Source: Deltaproteobacteria bacterium HGW-Deltaproteobacteria-15
GTDB taxonomy: Bacteria; Desulfobacterota; DSM-4660; Desulfatiglandales; HGW-15
Reading direction: 5' to 3'
Length of the DNA stretch: 64,000 nt
Assembly (NCBI GenBank): GCA_002840535.1
Contig: PHBH01000035.1
Span: forward strand, 1 to 64,000
Shown: in pieces, positions 1 through 10,179 of the stretch
Layout of the letters: each line of letters begins with the position of its first letter
Position numbering within the stretch: the first letter of the stretch is position 1
Translations under genes and position numbers: made by a program
The notes under the pieces: model-generated
The model's input: only the letters and a program-made list of their open reading frames with translations
Told to the model about the DNA's origin: nothing
Databases searched by the model: none

Positions 1-73
1 ACTCTTCAATCGGAATTTGGACAGCGATTGGTTTTTGATTTTCATCAAGAACGATTTTTTTGTGAATTTCCAT
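1..73 (-). CDS. Antitoxin-like protein, N-terminus only (partial)
   Basis: The window opens inside a minus-strand gene whose first 24 codons are visible, beginning MEIHKKIVLDENQKP. The ATG is at 73-71 with a strong GGGAGGA ribosome site at 81-87. The start resembles short Phd/RelB-like antitoxin or prevent-host-death type proteins that often precede a toxin gene, which would lie outside the window to the left. Too little is visible to be sure of the family. Confidence 0.45.
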   Translation of the reverse strand, partial: MEIHKKIVLDENQKPIAVQIPIEE

Positions 74-361
74 GACTTGATCCTCCCTGGAAAAGCCTCC
101 GTTTTATTCTATCAAAGCCGGAAGAGGAGTTAAACGACTATATTGAAAGTCCCCCTTCCTCTTCTCTCTTCTTGTGCGGTGCAGTGGGACGCCCTTCAGT
201 TTCTAAGTTTAGCAGAAGCAGACGGTCCCCTGGGAATAGTTGGCAGTCCATACAGCTTGCCACTGTACGTAATCGGGAAGGCTATCCTTCGCTACTTGAA
301 AATGATCTGGTAATCTGCAATTGCTGAATCGCATTGAACCAAAGAGATGACGCCGAGAATG
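74..361. other. Intergenic, no gene seen
   Basis: This stretch separates the partial antitoxin-like gene from the end of the glycosyltransferase-like gene. I see no ORF with a ribosome site, no RNA gene and no clear hairpin with a T-run. It should contain the promoter of the antitoxin-like gene. Confidence 0.4.
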
Positions 362-1441
362 TCACAGTCTGGATTGGGAAGAGAAGAACCATATCCATTG
401 AGCCGCTGTGCGGTCTGTTGAATACCTCTCTTGAACCAACGTGTGACCGGAGCGGGCAATCTCATCGAGTCGCTGAGGATCTTGCCAGAGCCGGCGTATC
501 GCCGCCAGCCATTCCTCGCCGCCCTGTGCGACCGGCGCTCCACAGGCCTTGCTGAACTCCACCACATCCGCCACCCGGGCATCGCCGATCGCCGGGCAAC
601 CGGCCGCGAAGAGCCGACGAACCCGGCCGCCGTTCTTCAGGTAGGAGTCGGCAATCGTCGGCCGGGCTGGAACCACACCCATCCGCGCCTGTGCAGCCAG
701 AGCTGCAAGGGCTTCCGGCGACCACGTCATGCGGCGCACACGCAGATGACCCCATTGCTCCTCCTGCGCCTTGCCGGAGGTCAACACAACCAGTTCTACC
801 GATGTCTCGCGCGCAAACGTTTCCAGCTCCGCTCGCAGCCTCATCAATCCCTCCAGGCTTTCTCTCGTCCCATGCCAGAGCAACATCGGCATCCGGCTCG
901 ATGGGGGCGTTTCGTCGATCGCGCGCCGGCCGCGCTCGATCCATTCCTGGGATTCCGTTTCCTCCAGGAACCACACGCGAGGATGCACGGTGCCGAGCAG
1001 CGAAGCCAGTGTCCGTGAAGTCACTGACACTACGTGCCCGAATCGATGCAGGCGACCCCACACGCGGTCGGCATCATCGGGAAGCAGAAGGACAGTGTGC
1101 TCGACAGGACAGAAACCGGCCAGCGGAACCTTCTTGAGACAGAGCAGCCAGTCCACAGGAGCTTCGGGCAGACGGTCGCCGGAGAGAATCCGCCATGGCA
1201 AATGCAATTCCGCAGCTCGGTTGCGCAGTGCCGGAAGAACCTGATCCACATGGATGACGGTGCTGAACCATGGGTGGGGCGTCCAGAAGTAGATGGTCAT
1301 GGGCCGGCGGTTCAATGCCTCGGGCATCGCGGCCGGAATAGACGTGAATCGCCCCGCCAGCTTGCCCCTGTAATGCGCCGCCAGGGCTTGACGAAACCGC
1401 AGCGCCGCCGGCAAAAAACGGCTCAACCAGGAGAGGGACAT
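362..1441 (-). CDS. Putative glycosyltransferase (GT-B/group 1-like)
   Basis: This 359-residue protein starts at the ATG at 1441-1439 (MSLSWLSRFLP). The open frame continues upstream to 1684, but that part looks like spacer sequence with no coding character. The N-terminal half has FWTPHPWF and an alternating strand/helix pattern. The C-terminal half has the GT4-like segment LFAAGCPAIGDARVADVV (about 290-310), which resembles the region that positions the sugar-nucleotide donor, followed by the usual terminal helix VQERYS. The EX7E donor motif is not obvious, so it may be a divergent group 1 transferase. It is divergent from the glycan cluster on its right and probably contributes to the same surface polysaccharide. 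Family assignment is inferred from fold-level resemblance only. Confidence 0.55.
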   Translation of the reverse strand: MSLSWLSRFLPAALRFRQALAAHYRGKLAGRFTSIPAAMPEALNRRPMTIYFWTPHPWFSTVIHVDQVLPALRNRAAELHLPWRILSGDRLPEAPVDWLLCLKKVPLAGFCPVEHTVLLLPDDADRVWGRLHRFGHVVSVTSRTLASLLGTVHPRVWFLEETESQEWIERGRRAIDETPPSSRMPMLLWHGTRESLEGLMRLRAELETFARETSVELVVLTSGKAQEEQWGHLRVRRMTWSPEALAALAAQARMGVVPARPTIADSYLKNGGRVRRLFAAGCPAIGDARVADVVEFSKACGAPVAQGGEEWLAAIRRLWQDPQRLDEIARSGHTLVQERYSTDRTAAQWIWFFSSQSRL

Positions 1442-1902
1442 GAGGGTCTCATGAAAAGTTGGTGCAATGCATAAGAAAGGCAAGAGCTTTATCCACAGAT
1501 TGCACAGATGACTCAGATTTAGGAAATCAAAAGAATCCGTGAAATCTGTGAAAGATGATTTTACCTCATGGTTGCATAAAAACCAATGGCAGTGACCTTG
1601 TCGTAATTGCGAAGATGTTTGTGGCCTGTCCAATGCCCGAATTGATGGGTTTCGCTTCGCTTTACCCATCCTACGAAATCTCACCCACCCTCAGAAAAGC
1701 GGACACTTCACTTGCTTTTCAAGGCGGACATCTCATTTGCCTACCACATCCGGAGAGCGGTGGGATTGACTAAGAAGCATTGTCCGGGTAGACTTCGCGG
1801 GAAGAAGCAGGGAGGTCTTGTCCCCCGGTCTATCCAGCATTCCCCGTAGCAAGATGAGAGGAAGGCGCTCGCTGTTCGTTTCAAAGGAGTCTTTTCAAGC
1901 CG
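1442..1902. other. Intergenic spacer with one REP-like palindrome
   Basis: No supported gene. The spacer holds a GATGGGTTTCGCTTCGC-TTTACCCATC palindrome (1644-1675) of the repeat family noted elsewhere in the window, and must contain the divergent promoters for the flanking genes. An AAAGGAGT ribosome site closes it just before the flippase gene. Confidence 0.4.
1644..1675. repeat. GTAGGATGGGT/AAACCCATC palindromic repeat, copy 1
   Basis: Arms GATGGGT and ACCCATC flank a TTCGCTTCGC centre, followed by CTACG. The reverse complement matches the copy at 5890-5921 in the arms and most of the loop. It is a dispersed intergenic palindrome of REP type. Confidence 0.6.
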
Positions 1903-3765
1903 ATGGTCCTGTTGAAGGCTCTGCCTAAAATCTTTCAGATCCTTTCACCCCGCGGCCGAATCCGTTTTTGCCGGCTTGCCCTGATCACGTTCATCTCCGC
2001 CCTGATTGAAACAGCCGGGATTGCTGCGTGGGCGCCCTTTGTTTCATTCGCCACCAACCCTGGTATCCTGGAGCAGAATGCATGGTTTCAGAGAGTATAC
2101 CGCTTCATGGATTTAAAGGATCCCGGTTCGTTTCTCTTGTTCCTGGGGGTTTGTGTTCTTGCGCTTTTTCTTGCCGGGAACGGCTGTCGAGCGGTAACCG
2201 TGTGGATGTGCTACCGCTTCAGCTGGGGTGAAAACCACCGGATCTCCGAGCGCCTTCTCCGAAACTACCTCCGGCGTCCCTACAAGTGGTTCCTGCAGCA
2301 CAATTCGACCGATCTTGCCAAAAACGTCATCGATGAGGTCGCGAATGTGGTGGTGGACGTCATCCAGCGCCTCTGCATGTTCATGGTCCGGGGTTTTCTG
2401 GCCGCGCTGATCTGCATAGGTCTGATTCTCATCGACCCTTTTATAGCCCTGGCCACCGCCCTCTGTCTTTCGCTCGTCTATAGCCTCTTTTACCGCGTTT
2501 TTCGAAAACGACTGGCACGAAGGGGCGATATCCGCTTCGAAGCGAACGGACTCCGGTACAAGACGGTCCTGGAGGCAATCTCCTCCATCAAAGAGGCCAA
2601 GGCCCCTCTCTTTCGGGATCATTTCCTCAAGGTCTACCGTGGCCACTCAAAGAGATACAGCTCCTTGATGATCTCCAGTGAGATGATTGGCGATCTCCCG
2701 GGGTACCTGACGGAGGCCCTCACGGTGGGCGGCATGCTGGCGGTGATGATCTACTTTCTGGCCGCCAAGGGGGGTGCCAGCAGCGCGATTCCTCTGATCG
2801 TCCTTTACATTGTTGCGGCCATCAGGTTGGCTCCGGCCCTGCAGGAAATGTACCGTGATCTGGTCAAGATCAGGTTCTACCTGCCCGCCCTCGAGAAAAT
2901 TCATGAAGAGCTCCAGGAATGCGCTCTCCTGATCGACTCCACCCAGGATGTCCAGAGGCTCAGGTTCGAGCAGACGATCACCCTTGAATCCGTCTGCTTT
3001 GCATACCCCGGATCGGATGCTGATGTGATTTCGGATATCCAGCTCGAAATCCCGCGGAACACTTCACTGGCCCTTGTGGGAAAAAGCGGTGCAGGCAAGA
3101 CAACCCTTGCGGACATCATCGCCGGTCTTCTTGAACCTCGTGAAGGAGCCGTAAAAATCGACGGGAGCAACTTGAGCCCTGAGCGAATCGCAGGATGGCA
3201 AAGGAATGTCGGCTATGTCCCACAAAACATCTACCTGTTGGATGATACCGTAAAACGCAACATCGCCTTTGGCGTGCCGGATGACACCATCGATAATGTC
3301 GCCCTCTGGAGGGCTGCCCGCACCGCGAAAATCCATGACTTCATCCTGAGGGACTTGGAGAGAGGGTACGATACCGGCCTGGGGGAGCGAGGCATCACCA
3401 TCAGCGGCGGCCAGCGGCAGAGGATAGGGATTGCCCGTGCTCTTTATTCCGACCCCGAGGTTTTGATTCTCGATGAGGCGACCAGTTCCCTGGACAACCC
3501 GACCGAGTTTGCCATCATGGAAGCCATTCAGGAACTGGCGCGCAAGAAGACCATCATCGTAATCGCCCACCGCCTGAGCACCATTCAGGTCTGCGATACT
3601 ATCTGTCTCATGGAAGAAGGAAGGCTCACCGCTCAAGGGAGCTTTACAGAGCTCCTGAATTCTTCCCGATCCTTCAGGGATCTCTGCAAACTGGCTCGGC
3701 CGTCTTCGGATGCGGTCGAAGACGTGAAACTCAAGATCGGGTCCCCGAGGCACCACCTTCTCTGA
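1903..3765 (+). CDS. ABC transporter with fused membrane and ATPase domains (lipid-linked glycan flippase type)
   Basis: This is a 620-residue half-transporter of the MsbA/PglK type: about six membrane segments in residues 25-335, then an ATPase domain. Walker A GKSGAGKTT lies at about 393-401, the signature is ISGGQRQR at about 500, Walker B VLILDEATSSLD at about 520, and the H-loop IAHRLST near 554. A signature starting with Ile instead of Leu is common. It is expected to work as a homodimer in the inner membrane. Its position as first gene of a cluster with a deacetylase-like protein and three glycosyltransferases points to flipping of a lipid-linked oligosaccharide, an inference from context. 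An AAAGGAGT ribosome site supports the start. Confidence 0.85.
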   Translation: MVLLKALPKIFQILSPRGRIRFCRLALITFISALIETAGIAAWAPFVSFATNPGILEQNAWFQRVYRFMDLKDPGSFLLFLGVCVLALFLAGNGCRAVTVWMCYRFSWGENHRISERLLRNYLRRPYKWFLQHNSTDLAKNVIDEVANVVVDVIQRLCMFMVRGFLAALICIGLILIDPFIALATALCLSLVYSLFYRVFRKRLARRGDIRFEANGLRYKTVLEAISSIKEAKAPLFRDHFLKVYRGHSKRYSSLMISSEMIGDLPGYLTEALTVGGMLAVMIYFLAAKGGASSAIPLIVLYIVAAIRLAPALQEMYRDLVKIRFYLPALEKIHEELQECALLIDSTQDVQRLRFEQTITLESVCFAYPGSDADVISDIQLEIPRNTSLALVGKSGAGKTTLADIIAGLLEPREGAVKIDGSNLSPERIAGWQRNVGYVPQNIYLLDDTVKRNIAFGVPDDTIDNVALWRAARTAKIHDFILRDLERGYDTGLGERGITISGGQRQRIGIARALYSDPEVLILDEATSSLDNPTEFAIMEAIQELARKKTIIVIAHRLSTIQVCDTICLMEEGRLTAQGSFTELLNSSRSFRDLCKLARPSSDAVEDVKLKIGSPRHHLL

Positions 3766-3792
3766 GCGGGATCAACCCCGGAGCCGGGTAGG

Positions 3793-4743
3793 ATGAAGCT
3801 GGCACTAACCATTGACGTGGAAGAGGAAGGGCTCTTCCGAGGCAGGTACGAACCAGGGGACTCCCCTGTGAGCAATGTGCGCCATTTGCGGCGACTTCAC
3901 TCCGTCTTCTCCGATTTGGGAATCCGTCCAACCCTTCTGGTGTCCTACCAGGTTGCCCGTCATCCGGATCTGCGGGACCTGCTTCTTGAGCTCAGAGAGG
4001 AGTGGCATGGAGAGATCGGGGCACATCTCCATTACTGGAACACACCGCCCATCCAACCTCTTCCCCATGCAGATCCGGTTCCTTCCGAATGGATTCCTCG
4101 GCCGCTCCTTGAGGCGAAGCTGCATACGCTCCTCCAATCCCTGCGGCTGATGGATGTGAACCCTCTCTCGTTTCGAATGGGCCGCTTCAACACGGGGGCG
4201 AACGTGATTTCGTTACTCGAGGAGAAGGGATTCCTGGCGGACAGCAGCGTCGCCCCTTTTCGTTCCTACGACAGGAGACTCGGCGGGATATCTTCACTCA
4301 CCGATCCCTACTTTCCTGATCGGGTCCATCCTTCCATGAAGGGGGCTTCACGGATTCTCGAGGCCCCAATCACCATTGAACCGGTCACGGGCATCTTGAT
4401 CCACCTGCTGAGAAGGCTACAGGGAATTCGCCACCCCATGGCGGCCAAGCTCTCCCTGCTTGCGCAGCGCCTCTTTCTTCTCCCTGCACAGCCCGCATGG
4501 ACAGGGCTGAAAAGATTGATAGCAGCAGCACGGCTCCATCGAATCAGAGGAGGGAGGGCGCTCACTCTCTTTTTCCATTCCTCCGAATTGATGCCTGGGG
4601 GTTCCCCCGTCCACAGGACAGAGGAAGAAGTCAGGAGATTTCTCACGAAACTGGAAAGGTTCCTCTCCTGGTTGAAAAGTGAGGAAAAGGCAGAATCAGT
4701 CACCTTGACTGAACTCCGCGGGGTGTACTCGAGGAACCCATGA
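3793..4743 (+). CDS. Polysaccharide deacetylase-like protein (NodB-fold, WalW-like)
   Basis: This 316-residue protein begins MKLALTIDVEEEG, which resembles the TxDxE/D strand that starts NodB-fold carbohydrate esterases. GAHLHYWNTPP (about 76-86) supplies the H-x-H-like second motif, and FRMGRFNTG (about 130) the third. This arrangement is typical of the WalW-like subgroup found in glycan clusters rather than of classical chitin deacetylases. The stop overlaps the next start (ATGA at 4740-4743), so the two genes are translationally coupled. The likely role is removal of acetyl groups from a surface polysaccharide or its precursor; the substrate is unknown. Confidence 0.7.
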   Translation: MKLALTIDVEEEGLFRGRYEPGDSPVSNVRHLRRLHSVFSDLGIRPTLLVSYQVARHPDLRDLLLELREEWHGEIGAHLHYWNTPPIQPLPHADPVPSEWIPRPLLEAKLHTLLQSLRLMDVNPLSFRMGRFNTGANVISLLEEKGFLADSSVAPFRSYDRRLGGISSLTDPYFPDRVHPSMKGASRILEAPITIEPVTGILIHLLRRLQGIRHPMAAKLSLLAQRLFLLPAQPAWTGLKRLIAAARLHRIRGGRALTLFFHSSELMPGGSPVHRTEEEVRRFLTKLERFLSWLKSEEKAESVTLTELRGVYSRNP

Positions 4744-5903
4744 CCGGAACCCGCTCCTGCATTCCTGCTTGCGCTGACAAAGGGTCAAGACCCTTGCGCA
4801 TTGTCTTGTTGATTCAGGATCTGGAGTTCGGAGGAACGCAGCGCTATGCCATCAACCTTGTGAAGCATCTGAATCGATCCCTTTTCGAGCCGGAGCTCTG
4901 GGTTCTTCGAGGGGGGATGAACATGGCCCGTCCGGCAAGGGAGGCTGGAATCGCGCCCAATTGGCTTTCCCGGTACAGAGCGGTTGGGCTTTCCTCTCTA
5001 TTCCAACTCACCGGGCGGCTTCTCCTGCATCGGCCTGATATCCTCTACACGCTCACCGTGGTACCGAATATCTGGGGAAGGATGCTCGGCAGAATCACAA
5101 AGGTTCCCGTGATTGTTTCAGGATGGCGCGGCCTCTTTCCCCGGCAGCATGAGCGTTTCCTCTGGCGGTTGTGCAATCGGACGATCTGCAATGCTTCGGT
5201 GTTGAAAAGGATCATGGTCGAGATCTACGGGGTGAACCCGGGCCACATTGCAGTGGTTCCGAATGGGGTTGATTCCAGTTTCTTTCTCTCTGATCACCGG
5301 GAAAAATCTTCAGATCCCCTCATCCTGTTTGTGGGAAGACTGGTTCCGGAAAAAGACCCGCTGAACCTGCTGGAAGCGTTCCTTATGATCCTGAATCTCT
5401 TCCCTTCCGCCCGGCTGTCCATGATTGGCGACGGTCCGTTGAGCGGCAGAATAGAGACCTTTCTCCGGGAGCACCAGCTTCAGCACAGGGTGTCTCTTCA
5501 GAGAGGCATCGTGGACATTCGCCCTGACATGGCAAAGGCATGGGTCCTTGCGGTTTCTTCGGTTCAGGACGCGTCTCCAAATGTGATTCTGGAGGCCATG
5601 GCAAGCGGACTGCCTGTTGTGGCATCAAGGGTAGGGGGCATACCCGAGATGGTTCTGCACGAAAGGACCGGTTTTCTCTTCGAGCCCTCCAACCCCGAAT
5701 CTCTTGCCTATTTTCTGACCACCCTTCTCCGGAACGAGCCCCTCAGACGAAGCATGTCCGCAGTGGCGAGGAAACGGGTCATGGATTGCTTTACCCTGGA
5801 GCGAATGGTCAGGGAAACGGAGCGCGTTCTTCTGGAAACGGTTCAGGATCGAAAAGGGGCGCGACCAGGATACGCCAAGAGGGAAGTGGGTAGGATGGGT
5901 TGA
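4740..5903 (+). CDS. Glycosyltransferase family 4
   Basis: This 387-residue GT-B enzyme has the N-terminal signature LLIQDLEFGGTQRYAINL, in which the GGTQR loop is typical of acceptor-binding domains of group 1 transferases. The donor half has VPNGVD (about 173), FVGRLVPEKD (about 200) and the E-x7-E motif region EAMASGLPVVASRVGGIPE (about 283-301). It overlaps the upstream deacetylase-like gene by 4 bp. Its last codons (VGRMG) are encoded by a dispersed palindromic repeat, so the present stop codon was probably supplied by repeat insertion. Confidence 0.85.
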   Translation: MTGTRSCIPACADKGSRPLRIVLLIQDLEFGGTQRYAINLVKHLNRSLFEPELWVLRGGMNMARPAREAGIAPNWLSRYRAVGLSSLFQLTGRLLLHRPDILYTLTVVPNIWGRMLGRITKVPVIVSGWRGLFPRQHERFLWRLCNRTICNASVLKRIMVEIYGVNPGHIAVVPNGVDSSFFLSDHREKSSDPLILFVGRLVPEKDPLNLLEAFLMILNLFPSARLSMIGDGPLSGRIETFLREHQLQHRVSLQRGIVDIRPDMAKAWVLAVSSVQDASPNVILEAMASGLPVVASRVGGIPEMVLHERTGFLFEPSNPESLAYFLTTLLRNEPLRRSMSAVARKRVMDCFTLERMVRETERVLLETVQDRKGARPGYAKREVGRMG

Positions 5904-5921
5904 GCTGCGCGAAACCCATCG
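5890..5921. repeat. GTAGGATGGGT/AAACCCATC palindromic repeat, copy 2
   Basis: The arms GGATGGGTT and AAACCCATC flank a GAGCTGCGCG loop. This copy covers the final codons and TGA stop of the preceding glycosyltransferase. It is the same family as the copy at 1644-1675 in reverse orientation, and as half-copies near 20030 and 20205. Confidence 0.6.
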
Positions 5922-5993
5922 CAGAAGGTGCTCCTCTTTCGGACGATCTTTCCTCTTGACTGGGCCGAAGGGATTCGGGAGAACAGAGACGAC

Positions 5994-7283
5994 ATGAACA
6001 ACCTCCATCAGCATTGCTCTTCTCTCAAGATCGCCTATGTACTGCTCTGGTTTCCCAAGCCGACAGAGACCTTCATCTTCCATGAGATTGTGCGTCTTCG
6101 CAGGATGGGCCTTCCCCTGAAGGTATTCACCCTCTACGGTGCATGGAAAAGGGATCTCTCTCCGGAGATGGCCTCGACAAATGGCACCACAAGAATGGGG
6201 GTGTCATCGCTCATCCGCATTCTGTTTGATATCGGGTACTGGCTCAAACGGTCGCCGCTCACTGCAAAGACTCTTTTTTTCGCCACCGCATCGCGACCCC
6301 GAGCCGGCCTGGAAAAGGCTGGGGAGAATCTCTGGGCCTTCCTCTGCGGCTTTTCCCTCGCTCGAATATTCATGAAAGAGGAGATCCGGCACATCCATGC
6401 GGGCTGGGCCGCTGGGCCGGCCACTGCGGCGTGGGTTGCGTCACGATTGACTGCCATTCCCTTCAGCTTTTCTGCACGGGCTTGGGATATCTACCCGCCT
6501 GATGGACTGCTTCGCGAAAAAATCAGGGAGTGCGCTTTTGTGCGTTCCGATTCCAGGGCGGCCATTGTCCACCTGGAGCGGTTTGCCCATGGCCATGAAG
6601 AGAAGCTTCGCGTCATCTACAACGGTCTCACGCTCCCCTCCGATTCCAAAGCACCCGTTCTCATGAAAGCGCCGTTCAGGCTTCTCGCGATCGGACGGTT
6701 CGTCGGCAAGAAGGGTTTTCCTCTTCTCCTCCACTCCTGCAGGATCTTGCGCGACCAGGGGCTCGATTTCAGGCTGATCATTGCAGGCTCCGGTCCGCTG
6801 AAAAGGACCCTGCAGTCGCTGTGCAGAGACTGGGATCTCGAATCCATCGTCTCATTGCCCGGGTTCGTATCCCACAACCGGATGCGGGAACTGCTGAACC
6901 GGTCGGATATTCTGATCGTGCCGAGCGTTGTGCACCGGTCCGGGGACCGGGACGGCATCCCCACGGTCATTATGGAGGCCCTCTCCGCTCGAGTGCCCGT
7001 GGTGGCCACGAATGTTGCCGGAGTCAGTGAGGTCATCCAGGACGGGCTCACGGGCAAGCTCGTACTTCCGGACAATCCGTCATCCCTGGCCAGGGCTATC
7101 AGAGAGATGACCACCGACAGAAGCCGTGCCATCGAAATGGCGGAAGAGGGCCGTAAACTCGTACTCCGGCAATTCGATCCTGAGCGCAATTGCCGCGCAC
7201 TGTTTCACCTCATGGTACAGACATCTTCGAGTGGCTCCGCTGAACCATTTCCTCGGGATGGTGAAGAAGGGAACAAAGGCTGA
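5994..7283 (+). CDS. Glycosyltransferase family 4 (colanic-acid type)
   Basis: I place the start at the ATG at 5994 (MNNLHQHCSS), preceded by GGGAG; an in-frame GTG at 5928 lies inside the palindromic repeat and is less likely. The 429-residue protein has the motif FPKPTETFIFHEI near the N-terminus, as in WcaL/ExoL-like enzymes, then LLAIGRFVGKKGFPLLL (about 222) and EALSARVPVVATNVAGVSE (about 330-348) with the expected donor-binding glutamates. It sits between another GT4 gene and an MJ1255-type transferase in the same direction, so it probably adds one sugar of the same glycan. Confidence 0.82.
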   Translation: MNNLHQHCSSLKIAYVLLWFPKPTETFIFHEIVRLRRMGLPLKVFTLYGAWKRDLSPEMASTNGTTRMGVSSLIRILFDIGYWLKRSPLTAKTLFFATASRPRAGLEKAGENLWAFLCGFSLARIFMKEEIRHIHAGWAAGPATAAWVASRLTAIPFSFSARAWDIYPPDGLLREKIRECAFVRSDSRAAIVHLERFAHGHEEKLRVIYNGLTLPSDSKAPVLMKAPFRLLAIGRFVGKKGFPLLLHSCRILRDQGLDFRLIIAGSGPLKRTLQSLCRDWDLESIVSLPGFVSHNRMRELLNRSDILIVPSVVHRSGDRDGIPTVIMEALSARVPVVATNVAGVSEVIQDGLTGKLVLPDNPSSLARAIREMTTDRSRAIEMAEEGRKLVLRQFDPERNCRALFHLMVQTSSSGSAEPFPRDGEEGNKG

Positions 7284-7286
7284 ATC

Positions 7287-8348
7287 ATGGCGAGAATCCT
7301 CTTTGGGGTAATGGGGGACGCACGGGGCCATGTCAACCGAGCACTGGCGATCGCCCGCGCCATGGACCGGCACGAGTTCTTATTCGTAGGCGGGGGCGCG
7401 GTCCTCGATCTCAGGAAGTACGGCTATGCGGTTGAGCAGGTGCCGGTCCCGGCTACCTTTTACAGGAAGAACCGGGTACGCGTCATGAAAACGTTCATGA
7501 ATGGGGCCATGCTCCTGATCGACCGAAGCCGAATTTTGAGAAGGTTGATGGCGGTAATCAGGGAGTTTGATCCAGAGATCGCGCTCTGCGATTATGAATT
7601 CTTCACGCAGGTTGCCGCCTCCCGGATGGGCATACCCCTGGTGAGCGTCGATCATCAGCATTTCCTCACAAAATGCCGGTCCACGGTCCTGCCCGGGGAG
7701 AGATTGAGCCGCATCCTTTTGAATATCCCGCTACGGCTTATATACAGCCATGCAGCACATTATCTCATTCCATCCTTTTTTGAGCTGGAACCGATCAATG
7801 CTTCGAAAACAAATCTCTTCCCGCCCGTTCTCTCCCCGGCCGTGAGGGAGATCGTTCCCTCTGAGGGAGATCACGTTGTGGTGTATCAGACATCGTCCAC
7901 CTTCCAGAAACTTCTGCCGGTGCTCGAACAGATCCCGTCCCAGTGCTTCATATACGGTTTGGGGGAACGTGTCGCCCGGAAAAACCTGACTTACCGCGCC
8001 TCTCTCAAGGAGCGCTTTCTGGAGGACCTCGCCTCCTGCCGTTATCTCGTGACAAACGGCGGCCATAACGCAATTTCGGAAGCTCTCTATTTCGGAAAGC
8101 CGGTCTTTTCCTTTCCAATCCGAATGGCCTATGAGCAGATCTTCAACGCTCACATGCTTTCCCGTTTGGGGTACGGGGAGAGCGTCTTCTCCTGCAACCC
8201 CGATCCCATACGCTTCCATGCATTTGAACAGCATCTGGACTCTTGTCGTGACCGCATCGGAAGTGGAGACTTCTACGGCACGGATGCAATGGCGGGCCGG
8301 ATTGAGATGTTTATCGGAAGACGTTTCAACGTCTCCGACTCGGATTAA
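7287..8348 (+). CDS. MJ1255/VC2487-type glycosyltransferase (GT-B, GT28-like)
   Basis: The 353-residue protein starts [20 protein letters not shown], the GxGxxGH-like N-terminal loop of MurG/UGT-type transferases in the form typical of the MJ1255/VC2487 family. The C-terminal half has [23 protein letters not shown] (about 252-274), the nucleotide-sugar binding segment of that family. It follows the previous gene by 3 bp, so it belongs to the same operon. Its 3' end overlaps the convergent radical-SAM gene by 23 bp, an uncommonly tight junction with no room for a terminator between them. Confidence 0.8.
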
Positions 8349-9969
8349 TCAGCATTCGGCGGATCTGAAACATGTCCTCACCAAAGGCGCAGGCATCCAT
8401 GTACTGTCGCAACCGGCTGGGGTTTTTTCTCATCATCCCGAGCATCTGGCTCCAGAACTGAATTCGGGTGGCGGCGAAGACTCCCTGCTTCCAGATCATG
8501 CTGAGAAAGGCGCGGAGTTCCGTGAGTCTCTGCCTCATTGGAGGCCGCATCTCCCTCGGTCCGTCATATTTTTCTCTTTTCCGCCGTGCCATGGCCCGAC
8601 GGGTAGGCCGCATGCGCAGATAGTACCGGTAGGCCCTGGCCAGGAAACGGGAAGGCTCATAAAGATACTCCCATGCTGCCTTGAATTCCGAGATCACGTC
8701 CTCCTGAGGGCGGTCCGGCAAGAAGTTCAGCGGACTGAAGATCTCTTCCTCGACGGGGATTTCCTTGAGGAGTCTTCCCTCCCCTTCCAATCGGCCCCAT
8801 AACCTTGTTCCCGGAGCGGCATGCAGGAGATTGAGCACGGGAACCGGTGCCGCGCTCTTCTCCACGAGTTCGCAGATGCGTTTGCCGACGCCTTTTTTTT
8901 CGCCGTCCATCCCCAGAATGAAGCTGGGAAACACTGTCAGACCGTTCCTGCAGATCGTCTCCATCCAGTTCAGGAACTGCCCTGGCAAATTCTGTCTCTT
9001 GGAGGCGCGCGACAGGGCCTCGTCATCCGGGGACTCCACGCCGACGAGAACCTGCCCGAAGTTCGCGGCTGTGAGGAGGTCGATCATCTCGACATCCGCC
9101 CCCAGCCTTGCCGAAGTCTGAGTAATGAAGCCAAAAGGCTCTCCATGACTCCTGTTCCAGTCCGTGACAGCCTTCAGAATGGATTTTGCCGGTCTGCGGT
9201 CTCCGATAAAGTTGTCGTCACAGATGAAGACAGGGCGCGGGGCCCCGAGACGATGGAGCAGTTCCAACTCCGCCGCCACCTGTCCGGGGCCTTTGTATCG
9301 GATGGAGTTTCCAAAGAGGGCCACCACGTTGCAGAACTCGCACGAGAAGGGGCACCCCCTGGACGTCTGGATGGCCATGTACATGTAGTCCCGCATGCGG
9401 ATCAGGTCAAAACGAGGTATTGGCGAGGTTGAAAGGTCGGGACGACTCCTGCTGCGGATCACACCCCCTTCGGAGCCTTCCCTCAACAGATCGATCAACA
9501 GGGGAACGGTCGTCTCCCCCTCGCCGCAGACCACGAAATCACATCCTGCCTGGATCACTTCCTCGGGAGAGGAAGAAGGATACGGACCCCCCGCCACGAG
9601 GGTCTTACCCCTTCTTCGCGCTTCTGAGATCACCTGAAGAATCCCCCGACTTTGGGCATTCATGCCGGAGACCATCACCAGGTCCGCAGCTTCCCAGTCG
9701 GATTCACGAATCGGACCCAAATTCTGGTCCGCGACACTCACCTCCCATCGGCTGGGCAGAAGTGCCGCAACCGTGAGGAGTCCGAGGGGCGGAAGAATCG
9801 CTTTGTACCCCGTGGCCTTGCGCCCATTTGGCATGGACCAGAAAGAGTAAGGGAACTCAGGACAGACCATGAGAACCCTGGCTGTGTTATGGTCGGGTCC
9901 CAGGGAAAAGGACTTTGTCCGGCTTCTCCGGGGTTCCAAGAAAGCGTCTCCAGGAAGTTCTTTTTCCAT
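8326..9969 (-). CDS. B12-binding-domain radical SAM enzyme
   Basis: This 547-residue protein has an N-terminal cobalamin-binding Rossmann-like domain (about 30-160, with [14 protein letters not shown] and VADQNLGP) and then a radical SAM core with cysteines 206, 210 and 213 in GCPFSCEFC, the canonical CX3CX2C cluster. The C-terminal part resembles the DUF4070 tail seen in hopanoid-modifying enzymes such as HpnP and HpnJ and their relatives. The classical DxHxxG cobalamin motif is not present, as in much of this class. It is the last gene of the TolC-SDR-DevBCA unit, so a lipid or lipid-headgroup substrate is likely. The exact reaction cannot be read from sequence. Confidence 0.8.
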
Positions 9970-10179
9970 TGCAGCTTCCCCCTTCAGCGCTCACCCCCCC
10001 TATCCGGGGATGAGCAATGCTCCCATCGGACGTGGATGTTGTCAATCAAGTATGGATGATCCATTTCCAACATGGAAAACATCCTCTCTTCCCTATAGAG
10101 TGCCCCGGTGTAACGAGGAGAGAGGCTCCTGAAAAACAGCTGGAACGCAGAACCCCGATCTGGTTCCCAAACCGCTCGA

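Noticed and set aside
9984-10179. Possible small minus-strand gene between the DevA and radical SAM genes
   Set aside because: The only frame overlaps the end of the ATPase gene, has no ribosome site at a useful distance and no recognisable sequence. I treat it as a 210-bp operon spacer.
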